NCBI GenBank assembly: GCA_021399435.1
Contig: JAJTUP010000025.1
Location: forward strand, 682,001 to 746,000
Length of the DNA: 64,000 bases
Direction: 5' to 3'
Source of the DNA: Diaporthe sp. PMI_573
Taxonomy: Eukaryota; Ascomycota; Sordariomycetes; Diaporthales; Diaporthaceae
Shown here piece by piece: positions 55,171 to 64,000 of this stretch; the stretch's first letter is position 1; every line of letters begins with the position of its first letter. The notes beneath the pieces are model-generated. The model worked only from the letters and a program-made list of their open reading frames with translations, made no database searches and was not told the origin of the DNA. Made by a program: the position numbers and the translations under genes.

Positions 55171-55829
55171 GACAGCGGCCTCCTTTGCTGGCGCAGAGAT
55201 GTCCTCTTACAAGAATGGGAGAATAAGACAATCGGCGCCTAGAATCAAAGCAGTCTATCATGTGTATTATATGAACTCTATTGCCAAGCCCGTGCGGTAA
55301 ATAAATGTCCTTCAATACCCGATATGTCGCATTAAGTCGACATTTTCTCCGCTCGGGTCCGCCGTGAGATACTGATCTGGGGTGGGATTGGCCACCGGGC
55401 AGGTCTTGTGGGCTTGGCTCCCAGAAATGAAAATTAGAAGTGCTCGCCTAGATGTAAGACTATGCTAGCCTATGTTGGAATTTTTCAATCCTATCCCTGA
55501 TGACCCAAGCTGTCGGCGCTGCATGTGCCCATGTTCCCTTGTGGAAAACGTGGACCGGATAGGGCCGACGTCGCGTCGTGATGCAAGGGTGCGATGGTGA
55601 GATCTGCCGTGACAACGCCACAGCTCGTCATCTGCCGGAACCACAACGGCGCTTGATGCTGTAAGAGGTCGCATAATCCACGGGCAGAATCACGGATGAG
55701 CCTGAACATGTATGAGATATCTACTGGCATTGAACGCAGAGGAGGACGGAAAGATTTCCAGGAATTAGAAGTAAACAACATAATGAGAATTTTCTGCCGC
55801 CCGCGACCGTTTTGACCAAAATTGTTGAC
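55171..55829. promoter_or_regulatory. Divergent region between UNC93-like and TauD-like genes
   Basis: The starts at 55170 (minus) and 55830 (plus) face away from each other, about 660 bp apart, which would allow shared control. A long minus ORF (56225-55491) is antisense to the TauD exon and lacks features. No specific sites called. Confidence 0.3.
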
Positions 55830-57316
55830 ATGGGATCCATCGCCAGGGCTTTCCGGCCGACCCCATACGGCCCCTCCGTCAAACTGCCTGATCCATATCC
55901 CGAGGACACTGACTTTCCGCTTTCGCTCGCCTCGCCCGAGCCGAATGCAGACATATCGGAACTCGTTGCGGGTGTGGAAGAGCTGTCCTCGAGCGGCAAC
56001 CTCGAGAAGTTGTTGAACAAACATGGTGCAATATACTTTCAAGGCTTGGGCCTGAAGGATGCTGAGGAATTCTCTCGCTTCGCACATGCCTTCGGCTGGG
56101 CTCCGCACGAGGATATTGGTAATCCAGTGCGGCGTGTAGTCCACGCGAAAAACGTCGCTTCTGCCAACGAGGGGCCAAACACCCAACCCGTATATCCACA
56201 CAATGAATTCGGACTGAGTCCTCACTATCCGGCTTACGTCCTCTTCTATTGCGTTTCACCACCGGCCACAGGTAGGCTCCAGACACAAGTTGCTGCAAGC
56301 CAGACGCACACTGACCTCCGAAGGTGGCGAGACCCCGATCAACAACTCTATTGTTCTATACCGCCGTCTGAAGGAGAGGCATCCAGACTTTATTCAAGAG
56401 ATCGAGAAGAAGGTTTGAACTCCGAATCTTGCAAATTCTGTCCAATCTAGAATAAAAGTCTGACTCTGCTGCGAAAGGGAGTCAAATATCAATTGTTCTA
56501 CAATAACGCCCCTCGGAATCAAACGTCATCGGCCAGGAACTCCGTCTTACAAGCTTACGGGGGAACAGTCCTGGACAGCGACGACGTAGAAACTGCGAGG
56601 GCCAAGATTGAGACCGAGATCAGGCGCCTGCCAACAGCGACGTGGGCATGGGAGAACCAGTCCGAGAGCAACAGACTCGGAGATCTGCGGGTGTGGCAAC
56701 ATTTGCCTGGTAAGTAAGCCTAGGAGGATCAGATGAAAGGGAAATTCTGACAGGAAATAGCTGTCCGCGATCATCCTCGCACGGGAGATACTGCCTTCTT
56801 CAACAACGTGGTGTCCCGATTCTGCCATGCTGTAGAAGCTGGTACGCTGGAGTCACCACATATCAATAGCAAAGGGGAATTCCAACCACCTGCGCTGGTA
56901 GGCCCGACTTGTACATGATCATAATCATGTAACTCGCTACTAACAAAAGGCAGTACGGCGATGGGTCACTCATACCCAGGAAGTATCTAGACTCCGCCCT
57001 AGAAATAATCAGGTTGGTTCCCTGTTGCTACGACAAAGATAGTTTAGACGCTCAACGGACTGGATAGAGACACCAGGTCGCTGGTTTCCTGGAAACAGGG
57101 AGACGTCCTTCTCCTCGATGTAAGTTGACCAATCGACTGCGCTGAAGTGTAATGAGAGTAGCCATCGGTAACTAATCACATCACAGAATCACGCAGTACA
57201 GCATGCTAGAGAGCCGTGGACGGGGTAAGTGTCCTAGAGAGATACTAGAGCGTGCCGAGACACTGACAGTGAAAAGCAATCGAAAGCTACTGGCCAGTCT
57301 GTGGGATGAGCCTTGA
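55830..57316 (+). CDS. TauD/TfdA-like Fe(II)/2-oxoglutarate dioxygenase
   Basis: Eight exons: 55830-56271, 56324-56412, 56478-56709, 56761-56897, 56954-57012, 57077-57119, 57187-57224 and 57277-57316. They total 1080 nt, 359 residues. The metal-binding triad is seen as His-Asn-Glu in VYPHNEFGLSPHYPA and the distal His in LDNHAVQHAREPWTG. The oxidase core GAIYFQGLGLKDAEEFSRFAHAFG and the helix GDTAFFNNVVSRFCHAVEAG are typical, and TGNRKLLASLWDE ends the fold with the 2-oxoglutarate-binding Arg. TauD-like fungal proteins hydroxylate taurine or other small acids; the substrate is not readable here. The many very short exons (38-59 nt) at the 3' end are odd. Confidence 0.88.
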
Positions 57317-57712
57317 CAAGGGCAGGGGCTGAAGTGATAAGAGACGACACTGCTGGTCGTTGGTACCAGGATAGGATGACTTGCTGCAATCTCGCCCACT
57401 CCTACCTTGCGTAGTTGTTGGCATGCTGAACAGGCTCGGAAATGTTAAGATTGCAGCCTGTCGATGTTTGCATACGTGTTCGTTCTGTGGACACTAAGTT
57501 GGCCAGAGATTTAACGCTATTTCATCTTGATATTGGGCCCATTTCTTTTAGTTCTCAGCCCTCTAATGATACAGAACATGAGGTGTTGCCTTTTGCTTCG
57601 TTGCGCGTTTCATGCCAGCCAAACCATAGCGTGTGGTGAATGTGCCGCCAAGACAGGCTTTCCCCAGAATATTGACTTCGAGGTAGTTCCCATCTTGATT
57701 CCATCCCACCAA
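57317..57712. other. Convergent 3' intergenic region
   Basis: Lies between TauD-like and the 57713 gene ends. Small ORFs have no features. Confidence 0.35.
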
Positions 57713-58396
57713 TCAGACTTCATATGGGGTAGGCACGTTGTCCCAGTCCTGCCGCTCTATTTTCTGCATCTCCTCGACGTACCTCGCCCACCACTTCTCA
57801 AACGCGGGCCTGTTGTACAGATGCCTCGGTGCTCCCTCGCCGTCACCAAACAGATCCAGGATGTGGTCGCAGTACTGCCAGATCCCCTCGAGGTGCTGCG
57901 CGAGGAATGGCTTCTTGTCCAGCCGTGCTACGAGCACGGTGCCGACTTGAGACTGCCAGGCCACCGGCGCGAAGCCAGACTCCAGCTCGATGTTCATGTA
58001 GGTCATGATCTGGTTGTCCAAGCTCGAGGGGCGTTTGTTCAACTGGGAACTGGGCAGGGGGCGGAAAATGAGGTGAATCCCCAGGGCCGCGGGGAGCGGA
58101 GCCTCGTAGTCGATCTGCTGCTCGAAGATGGGGTGATCGCTGGTGATGGTGGTTGCGGACCACTTAGCGCCAGGGGCGAGGTCGCCGTTACAGCGGACGA
58201 TGACAGCCTTGATTCGTTGGCTTGAGGCTTGCGGGTCGTCCGAGGACTTGTCGGTCGCGGACGTTGAGGCTTGAGTCGGCTGCGCTGGCGTTTGATGCGC
58301 AGCCGGCGGCTTGGGGGCCTCCGTCGGCTGGGCGATCACCGGCTCATCGTCGGAGTCGGTGTCGATGTTGTCCCACTTGGAGTAGTCGATGACCAT
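57713..58396 (-). CDS. Conserved fungal protein with DYSKWDNI-type N-terminus
   Basis: Single exon, 227 residues. The beginning MVIDYSKWDNIDTDSDDEP resembles the N-terminal motif of Cdc37-type Hsp90 co-chaperones, but the rest does not look like Cdc37. After an Ala/Pro/Ser-rich linker (residues 20-60) comes a folded region from IKAVIVRCNGDLAPGAKWSATTI through LGIHLIFRPLPSS, MTYMNIELESGFAPVAWQSQVGTV and HLYNRPAFEKWWARYVEEMQ. I know no name for this domain. The DYSKW motif hints at partner binding in the cytosol. No signal or membrane segment. Confidence 0.7.
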   Translation of the reverse strand: MVIDYSKWDNIDTDSDDEPVIAQPTEAPKPPAAHQTPAQPTQASTSATDKSSDDPQASSQRIKAVIVRCNGDLAPGAKWSATTITSDHPIFEQQIDYEAPLPAALGIHLIFRPLPSSQLNKRPSSLDNQIMTYMNIELESGFAPVAWQSQVGTVLVARLDKKPFLAQHLEGIWQYCDHILDLFGDGEGAPRHLYNRPAFEKWWARYVEEMQKIERQDWDNVPTPYEV

Positions 58397-59908
58397 CCTG
58401 GCAGATGTAGAAATCCCGAGGACTGTTGTGTCGTGACGAATTTTCTAAGTGCCGAGCGTTGTTGATACCAAAGTGTTGATGTTGATGCTCTGATGTTTGC
58501 CCCGCTCCTTTAAGATTTTGCCGAAACTTGATTGTGCGTCGCACACTGCAAGTACCCGTTGACTTCCGACCAAACGTGACCACAGTCGGCACAAACGATG
58601 GAAGACGGTAAATTGAGGACTCACTGATGGGCTGAAATATGCGTTTGCGAGTCGTGGCTCTGCCAGTGGGGAATTGTCTCTATTGATGAAAAGTGACGGT
58701 GAATAGTGAATGAAACATCAGGGTTTGCACCTGACTGTGTTTCAAAGTCAATATTGTACAAGCAAACGATCCACGCGAGAGTGATGTTTAAACTTGCGAG
58801 GAACTTATTAGCCAGTCCATTCCGACACAAAAAGCAAGACTCTGTTGTACTCCAACCCAGGATGCGAGCAGTCAGTTTGTATTCAGCAGCCTTGAATCAA
58901 TCCATCTATCATTTAGGTAGTAGTTTCGTTTTTTAATTCACATACATACGAAACTGGGCTTGCTTACTGCTAGCAAAGCAAGTGTTCCGGCTAAAAGACT
59001 ATAGTAACCAATCTGCTAGATTGGCTACACTAGCAGTATATAAGAGTCGTACCATTACATATATACTTCTTAAGCAGTATATAGGCAGTCTCTTTATATA
59101 TAAAGCTATTATTAACTTTATATATAAGCTTAAGGCTACTAAAGAGTACTTAGAAGGCTATGTAGATAGTAGATCGGCTAATAAAAAGTTAATAAAAATA
59201 TAATATAGCTAAGGCCTTTTGTATAATAACGAAGAGATTCTGAGGTGATTGAAGAAGTGTAGATATAAGCTGAGAAATGGTGGCCTTGGGCTCTATTCAT
59301 TCTAGTGCCTTGGGAGGAGCAATCTTATGTCAGTACCAGCTATTGGAGATCTGTAACTCAACAGAGTCAACAGGTGGGCTCTTATAGCATGTAAGTGTTC
59401 TGCGTGGGGGTTAAAGGCTGGATGATTTTGGGAGGCGAGTCTTGTACAACTGCTCTGCCGGCGATTCATAGAGTGGATCTTCGAGACTGGAAATGCATTG
59501 GGCAGGGCAGTTCCTATGGATGCAAACTCAACTTTGCATAAGATAGTCGGAGAGTGGCGCACTCGTTTGTGACAGTGAGTGCATAATTGAGTAAATATGT
59601 GATATGTAACAAAGCAGACGAGATTTGCCAGATTTCCCCCGTGCATTCCTAGAAACAATTGAAAGCCTTAAACCGAAACAGCCTAGATTATCCCCAACTT
59701 AAATACCTTACCTGATTGAATCATATCGCCCCAATGTCGGGTTCCGCTTCCTGCAGTTTTTATATCAGCATTGTCGGAGTGGCAAAACGAAGTGAGTTGA
59801 AGGAAGCGAACACACACAAATCGGTGAGACCGATGAAAGTGTTGAAAGAATACCTCACGTAGAAAAATCATATATGTCGATTCATTCTGACACTTCCGAC
59901 TCAGCCCA
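58397..59908. other. 1.5-kb gap with an AT-rich relic at about 58940-59230
   Basis: The AT-rich part contains an ORF of 73 codons (58982-59203) with Lys/Ile-rich sequence like a RIP-altered transposon piece. No full gene is supported. Upstream of 58500 lies the promoter side of the 57713 gene. Confidence 0.4.
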
Positions 59909-61481
59909 TTACCGACGCCCAGAGCGCAACTTGGATGGCATGATTGCAGACCCCAGACTTTTGAGGTCCCGCGAAAGTCGTCGAACGCGCCGGCGAGCCC
60001 CATGTCCGGGGCTTGGGCTTGTGTCTGTCGCCTCTTCTCCTTGGCTCAGTGCCACCCATTGCGTTCGCAACGCATCTGTTGTGAAGGCAAGAAGCTGTGC
60101 AGAATCGATGATCAGTTCGGGCCAGGGATTATCGAGCCTCCCGGCCTTTCTGGCCTCATCATGCGGAATAAAGTCTTTAAGTGAAAGATGCAAATCGGCA
60201 CCCAGAACCAAATTGCCAGCTCTGTCTCTGAATATCTATGACAAACCATATGTGTTAGCGCAGTGCAGTTGTCATATCACAGCCTGTCGTACCTGATCTT
60301 CACCAGCCAGAACCTCACCGGCCGTTCCATCTGCTGTAGCGCTTCTGTATATAAAGGCTCTGGCTGCACCATAATCGAAATCTTCCTCACGGACGCTTCT
60401 CGTCTTGGTCACCTCATCGACGTGTTTCCAGATGTCCCGAAGCGATACAGCGACGACCGTCCTGACAGCACCTTTCGACCATGTGATGTAGTTTCTCGCC
60501 TTCTGTCTGAGGTCGTCATCTGGTTGCGACCAGGCTACCTCCACGACTAGACTTGGTAACTTTCTGTATCCGAACTTGTAACATTGGTCTGGACTGTAGT
60601 TTGCCCTTCGCGAACCCAGATCTACTGGAGCACTGCCCCTACTTTTTATGGACTGCGCAGATTCGATTGTAGCCGAGGAGCATCTCGTACCATTAATTTC
60701 GAAGGGCTCTTCTCTAGCAAGATCAAGCCAGCGGTCGATGAACTTGTCTAGACTTTTGTGCAAGGCCTCATGGCAGTCTGAGAGCATGCGGACTGAGAAT
60801 GTCTTCTTAGTGGCAGTATAGTTGAACCTGATACCAAATTAGCTCCTAGATGGCCTGCATCTACACTTCTGCATGTTTTGACAAAAGATCCTCGTACCTC
60901 AGTTTATCATTGAAATAAGTTCTCAACTCCACATCTTCGGAGTCTTTTATGAGCTTTAGCAGCTGTTTATACTCATTGGGGAGAAGCTTCCTCTGAGAAT
61001 AATATTCTCCGAGTCGGCGTTTATACCTCGAGTCGCGAACCTGCTCGATGAGTTCCAGCGTGCTCCGAATGCGAGGGTTGGACGGCCTTGGACAAACGGA
61101 TCGCGCTTGAGCACGAGGCGCCGCAGCAGGAGTTCTCGATCGTGCCAGGTTGTCGGCGTTGTCTGAAGGAGAGCCCTTGGCTTCTTGATATGGATCTCGG
61201 ATTGAATCCTGACAGGGAGTGCGAGGCTTAGTAGATCGACCGCGCAGTATGATGCTTGAGGGACTGGCGTCTGGGGTGAGTATCGTCTTTTTCTCCCAAA
61301 GGCTCGGCCCTGGTGGTGTTGGCGTGTGTGCCTCTGACCTTCGGGCTTGAGGACTTGGAGGGGGAGTCAGGAAAGCCACTCCGGCTGATGAAGCGGCCGG
61401 TAAGTGCTTGTTGTTGATAGTCGAGGTTTGTTGGACGTTCTTGCTGATTAGATCCTGACCGCGAAGACTTTCGACAGACAT
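59909..61481 (-). CDS. Fungal protein with PD-(D/E)XK nuclease-like domain
   Basis: Exons 60898-61481, 60293-60827 and 59909-60235 join in phase (70- and 57-nt introns), 1446 nt, 481 residues. I start at the ATG at 61481 because the only longer start in that frame is a GTG. The first 120 residues are Ser/Pro-rich and disordered. Then come charged helices (ELIEQVRDSRYKRRLGEYYSQ, NEYKQLLKLIKDS). The second exon holds the nuclease-like core: ANYSPDQCYKFGYRKLPSLVVEVAWSQ with the acidic residue, then Lys/Ala helix DDDLRQKARNYITW and strand VRTVVAVSL. This is the layout of the restriction-endonuclease-like fold used by Uma2-type and retro-related fungal proteins. Activity is unproven, since the ExK motif appears as EVA. 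Confidence 0.65.
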
Positions 61482-62963
61482 GTCGACGGACACTGAGAGG
61501 GCGATCTCCCCCGTCTCCGACAAGCTCACGCACGAGATCGGAGGATATCTTAATAGTGAGAGTAGGCCTGGCGAGTAGTGTCCAATGGGTGGAACGCAGG
61601 GAGGATGTCAAGTTGTTGGGCGGGGACGACCTCATTTGATTCGGCACTCTATTGACCGGTCGCAGTGAGATGCAGTGGAAGTAGAAGTCGCTGCATTATT
61701 GCAACCACCTCGGAAAAGAACCCTAGACCCTGCCAATTGTATGCTCAGACGCATCACCCAAAACTGACTTGGCAAGAGGGGAACCATTCGTGTGGCGAGA
61801 ATCATGTATGACTAACTGCACGTAATTGCACACCCGGTGACCACTTTCAGCAGGGCATATACGGATAGATTGGTTGCGTGTGGTTCTGATGCACAAGGCC
61901 AAGTAGAGCAGCAGCCTGTATCTGGTAATTTTCGCCGTACCAGGTGGCCGGTAGCATCAAGCATAACTTGGGGCAGATACAAATGAGCAAGCATTGTGAT
62001 GATGGGGTAGGGGGGAAAGTATCACAGCAACTTCAACCACTGGTTCACTGCAGCCTTTCCATTGAGTCTGGCTTTATGCCGCTTCAAATTTGATCATACA
62101 CTTGAAAGTGTGTCGAATACAAGTGTATCACATCTTCTTGAGGAACGAAATTCCAAGCTCACTGGATATCTCCACAATATTACTGAATTGACTGCTTGTC
62201 CATCCCAGCTGGACCAGGTTGATCTTCTGCCAAGCCAAGAACCTGAGGTCACCCCACGTGTGCGTGCCTGTCAAATCTCAACATGCCTGAGATCCACCTG
62301 GTGGACCCCTGTGACATTAAGCCTTGTGCTCAGAATGTGATCTTGTACATGTAATGAACCATCAACTGTTGTCAGGCTCAAAGTACGCACTTCTCTAGTT
62401 GGACGGTACATTCTGTCTGAACGGATCAGCTTGAAACTGAAGAACGAACTGAATTAGCTGTGGTTGGCTTCTCCAGATAATCAAGTCACCGAGTAGATGG
62501 GGGTCAGCAGGTAATGGAGACGTCTCGGCTAACACACTAACCATTTTTGTGGTTCAAACCCCGATTCTTAATCTCGTTGTTTACCGCCAGCCCTACACCT
62601 GACTTCCGGTGGCAACATACGATCCACCCAAGGTATCGGCCCACAATCGTCCCCGTCCGGAATGCAGGGATCCGGGAAACGGATCCTCACAACGGACGGT
62701 ATATATGACCAGTATCCGCCGCGTTGAATGGCAAAGGGTGAGATAGTTGAAGAAATTATCTAGCGTCCCTTTTGATTTCGAAAATTCTTTTCCTCCCAGG
62801 CTCGACTATTGTCGACTTGTAATTTGACGACCTCAACCCTAATCACTGTCGCCCGCATACATTTGAGCGCGCCCCATCGCAACTCTCAGAAGTCAGCCGT
62901 TGCGAAAAGCCAGAAATCCTCATCCAACACTCCACTGGTCACCTAAAGGAGCCCATTGTCAAC
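61482..62963. other. 1.5-kb gap; nothing supported
   Basis: ORF 61228-61647 overlaps the nuclease-like gene in another frame and is discounted. A GGTTCAAACCCC box near 62553 is B-box-like but no tRNA can be folded around it. The right end is promoter for the 62964 gene. Confidence 0.35.
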
Positions 62964-63140
62964 ATGGCCAACAAAAAGCCCAGTGGCGCAGAAATTACCG
63001 AGGAGGAGAGAAATGACCCCAATGCAGCATGGGAAGCGACCATCACGAAAGGGATGAAGGAGACCGAGTCCGAAATGTTCCTGCAGTGGATCTCCATCAT
63101 CATGATAGGCGTTGCTGTTGCCGGGTACATGTACCTATGA
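62964..63140 (+). CDS. Small tail-anchored-type membrane protein (58 residues)
   Basis: ATG at 62964 gives 58 residues: a charged N-terminal half (MANKKPSGAEITEEERNDP), a Trp-containing amphipathic middle (AAWEATITKGMKETESEM) and one C-terminal hydrophobic helix (about residues 40-57, FLQWISIIMIGVAVAGYMYL) ending right at the stop. That is the topology of a tail-anchored protein of the ER or outer mitochondrial membrane. The AACATGG context fits a good start. It falls below usual ORF-length cut-offs. I know no name; possible small subunit of a membrane complex. No intron needed. Confidence 0.7.
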   Translation: MANKKPSGAEITEEERNDPNAAWEATITKGMKETESEMFLQWISIIMIGVAVAGYMYL

Positions 63141-63619
63141 AGAGAACAGGCGGATGTCATGCGGCCGTCAGGAAAGTGAAATCAACGAAAACCAAAAAGG
63201 GCGACAAATTTACACGGGTTTTGGGTCGGTGTCCAGAGACCAATCAACGGGAAGTCGCGCTTTCGGATGCTTGTGGATTGGTAGATAGGAGGACTGATAT
63301 CGAACAACGGCAAAGAGAGATGTGCAAAGGCGGAGGAGCCCAAAGTGAGGGGCATGCATAGAACAGGTGCTACTGCATGGTCACATGAACAGTGCCGTAT
63401 GGTGTTTATGATTAGCTGCTCTGTCTTATCAGATCCAATTATCGAAAATAAGGTGGCATTACCGGTTGCCCTATAAGTAATGTATATGCAAAACTCCAAG
63501 ACCATCTACAAAAACCCCGCCAGAAAGAGCCGAGTTTTGCCTCATGCCAATCAACTTCCGTTTCCGAATTCTATTTCATGGCTCATGTCAGCTTTTTCAA
63601 ACAATGCTCCTGTAGCCTG
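63141..63619. other. Short gap, nothing supported
   Basis: ORFs 63029-63361 and 63182-63505 (antisense) overlap the small gene's 3' side and show no features. Convergent with the cation transporter gene. Confidence 0.35.
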
Positions 63620-64000
63620 TTAGCTTGGCTGCATAGAAATACTTTGATCAACGTCTGGCTTAGATGCACTTACTGGCTTGTGACTCGTTTCATAGTCTAT
63701 GTGGACGTAAGCCCTTTCCACCGAGGGAAGCTTCTCCAGCTTGATCTGCAATGCCTCCGCGACATCGTGCGCAATCTCGACTCGTTCATCTTTGTTCATG
63801 ACAACGTCGACCTCGGCAATCAACCGCGGGCCACAATAATAGGCGCGGACGGTGTCGATTTGCTGTATCTCTGGGGAGTGGGTCATGGCTAGAGGGGTGA
63901 TTGTCAGTTCAGTACGTTACAAACTCATCGGATGACTCCACAGCGACTCATCCGAAGGTCAAGAATGGGGTAGAGAGATTTACCGATGTAAGTGATCAGC
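63620..64000 (-). CDS. Cation diffusion facilitator, C-terminal dimerisation domain, partial
   Basis: Two exon parts: 63984-64000 (edge) and 63620-63888, joined over an intron at 63889-63983 (GTAAAT...CTAG) to give LITYIAMTHSPEI. The C-terminal ~90 residues are the ZT_dimer domain of cation efflux proteins: PEIQQIDTVRAYYCGPRLIAEVDVVMN, then DERVEIAHDVAEALQIKLEKLPSVERAYVHIDYETSHKP. The membrane part lies beyond the right edge. Fungal members move Zn, Mn or Fe out of the cytosol; which one cannot be said here. Confidence 0.9.

Noticed and set aside
55491..56225. 244-codon minus-strand ORF
   Set aside because: Antisense to the first TauD-like exon and its promoter; no motif seen.
62505..62585. 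tRNA-like B-box GGTTCAAACCCC
   Set aside because: No matching acceptor stem, D-arm or anticodon stem could be folded.
1..64000. CRISPR arrays, operons and ribosome-binding sites
   Set aside because: No regularly spaced repeats with unique spacers were seen, and the gene structures are eukaryotic.

Overview
The window is nuclear DNA of a filamentous ascomycete (Pezizomycotina). The genes carry short introns (about 45-115 nt, many with CTAAC/CTGAC-like branch sites). The protein families are typically fungal: PTH11-like and DUF7703-like membrane proteins, a fungal_trans_2 factor, cerato-platanin and Cys-rich secreted proteins. Between the genes lie AT-rich repeat relics whose changes look like C-to-T decay (RIP-like). 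There is one tRNA-Asn. I see no rRNA, CRISPR array or prokaryotic feature. The species cannot be named from the sequence; a Sordariomycete-type genome is my guess.

Regions. 1-9.5 kb: the end of a DUF7703-like membrane protein, a tandemly duplicated Cys-rich secreted protein (2344-2868), a minisatellite, a small element with inverted termini, a low-complexity acidic/proline-rich nuclear-type protein (5367-6935) and an IMPACT/YIH1-family protein (7749-9471). 9.9-18.3 kb: a probable mitochondrial IF3, a PTH11-like receptor that looks damaged, a secreted six-Cys protein, a decayed dispersed repeat and a conserved gene broken by two in-frame stops of the CAG/CAA-to-TAG/TAA type (15945-16748). 18.5-21 kb: a fungal_trans_2 regulator without a visible zinc cluster.

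22-40.5 kb is the most interesting part. In order it holds a hexapeptide acetyltransferase, an (R)-selective amine transaminase, a D-amino-acid oxidase ending in SRL, an acetyl-CoA synthetase, an HSL-type esterase, a beta-lactamase-fold serine hydrolase, a RidA-like protein, an APC amino-acid/GABA-type permease and an MAO-N-type amine oxidase ending in SRL. Read together this looks like a nitrogen-scavenging cluster: uptake, release from an ester or amide, peroxisomal oxidative deamination or transamination, imine clean-up, and acetate activation. The link between the genes is inference. A 643-bp TA-flanked inverted-repeat element sits inside it.

41-64 kb: a SET-domain protein, a secreted alpha/beta hydrolase, a cerato-platanin-like protein, tRNA-Asn(GTT), two transporters (DHA2-type MFS and UNC93-like) beside a TauD-like dioxygenase, two conserved fungal proteins (one with a PD-(D/E)XK-like region), a 58-residue tail-anchored-type protein and the C-terminal end of a cation diffusion facilitator running off the window. 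Large stretches (42.8-45.4 and 46.4-49.0 kb) have no gene I can support. Exon limits given below were worked out by hand from splice consensus and reading frame; totals divide by three where stated.
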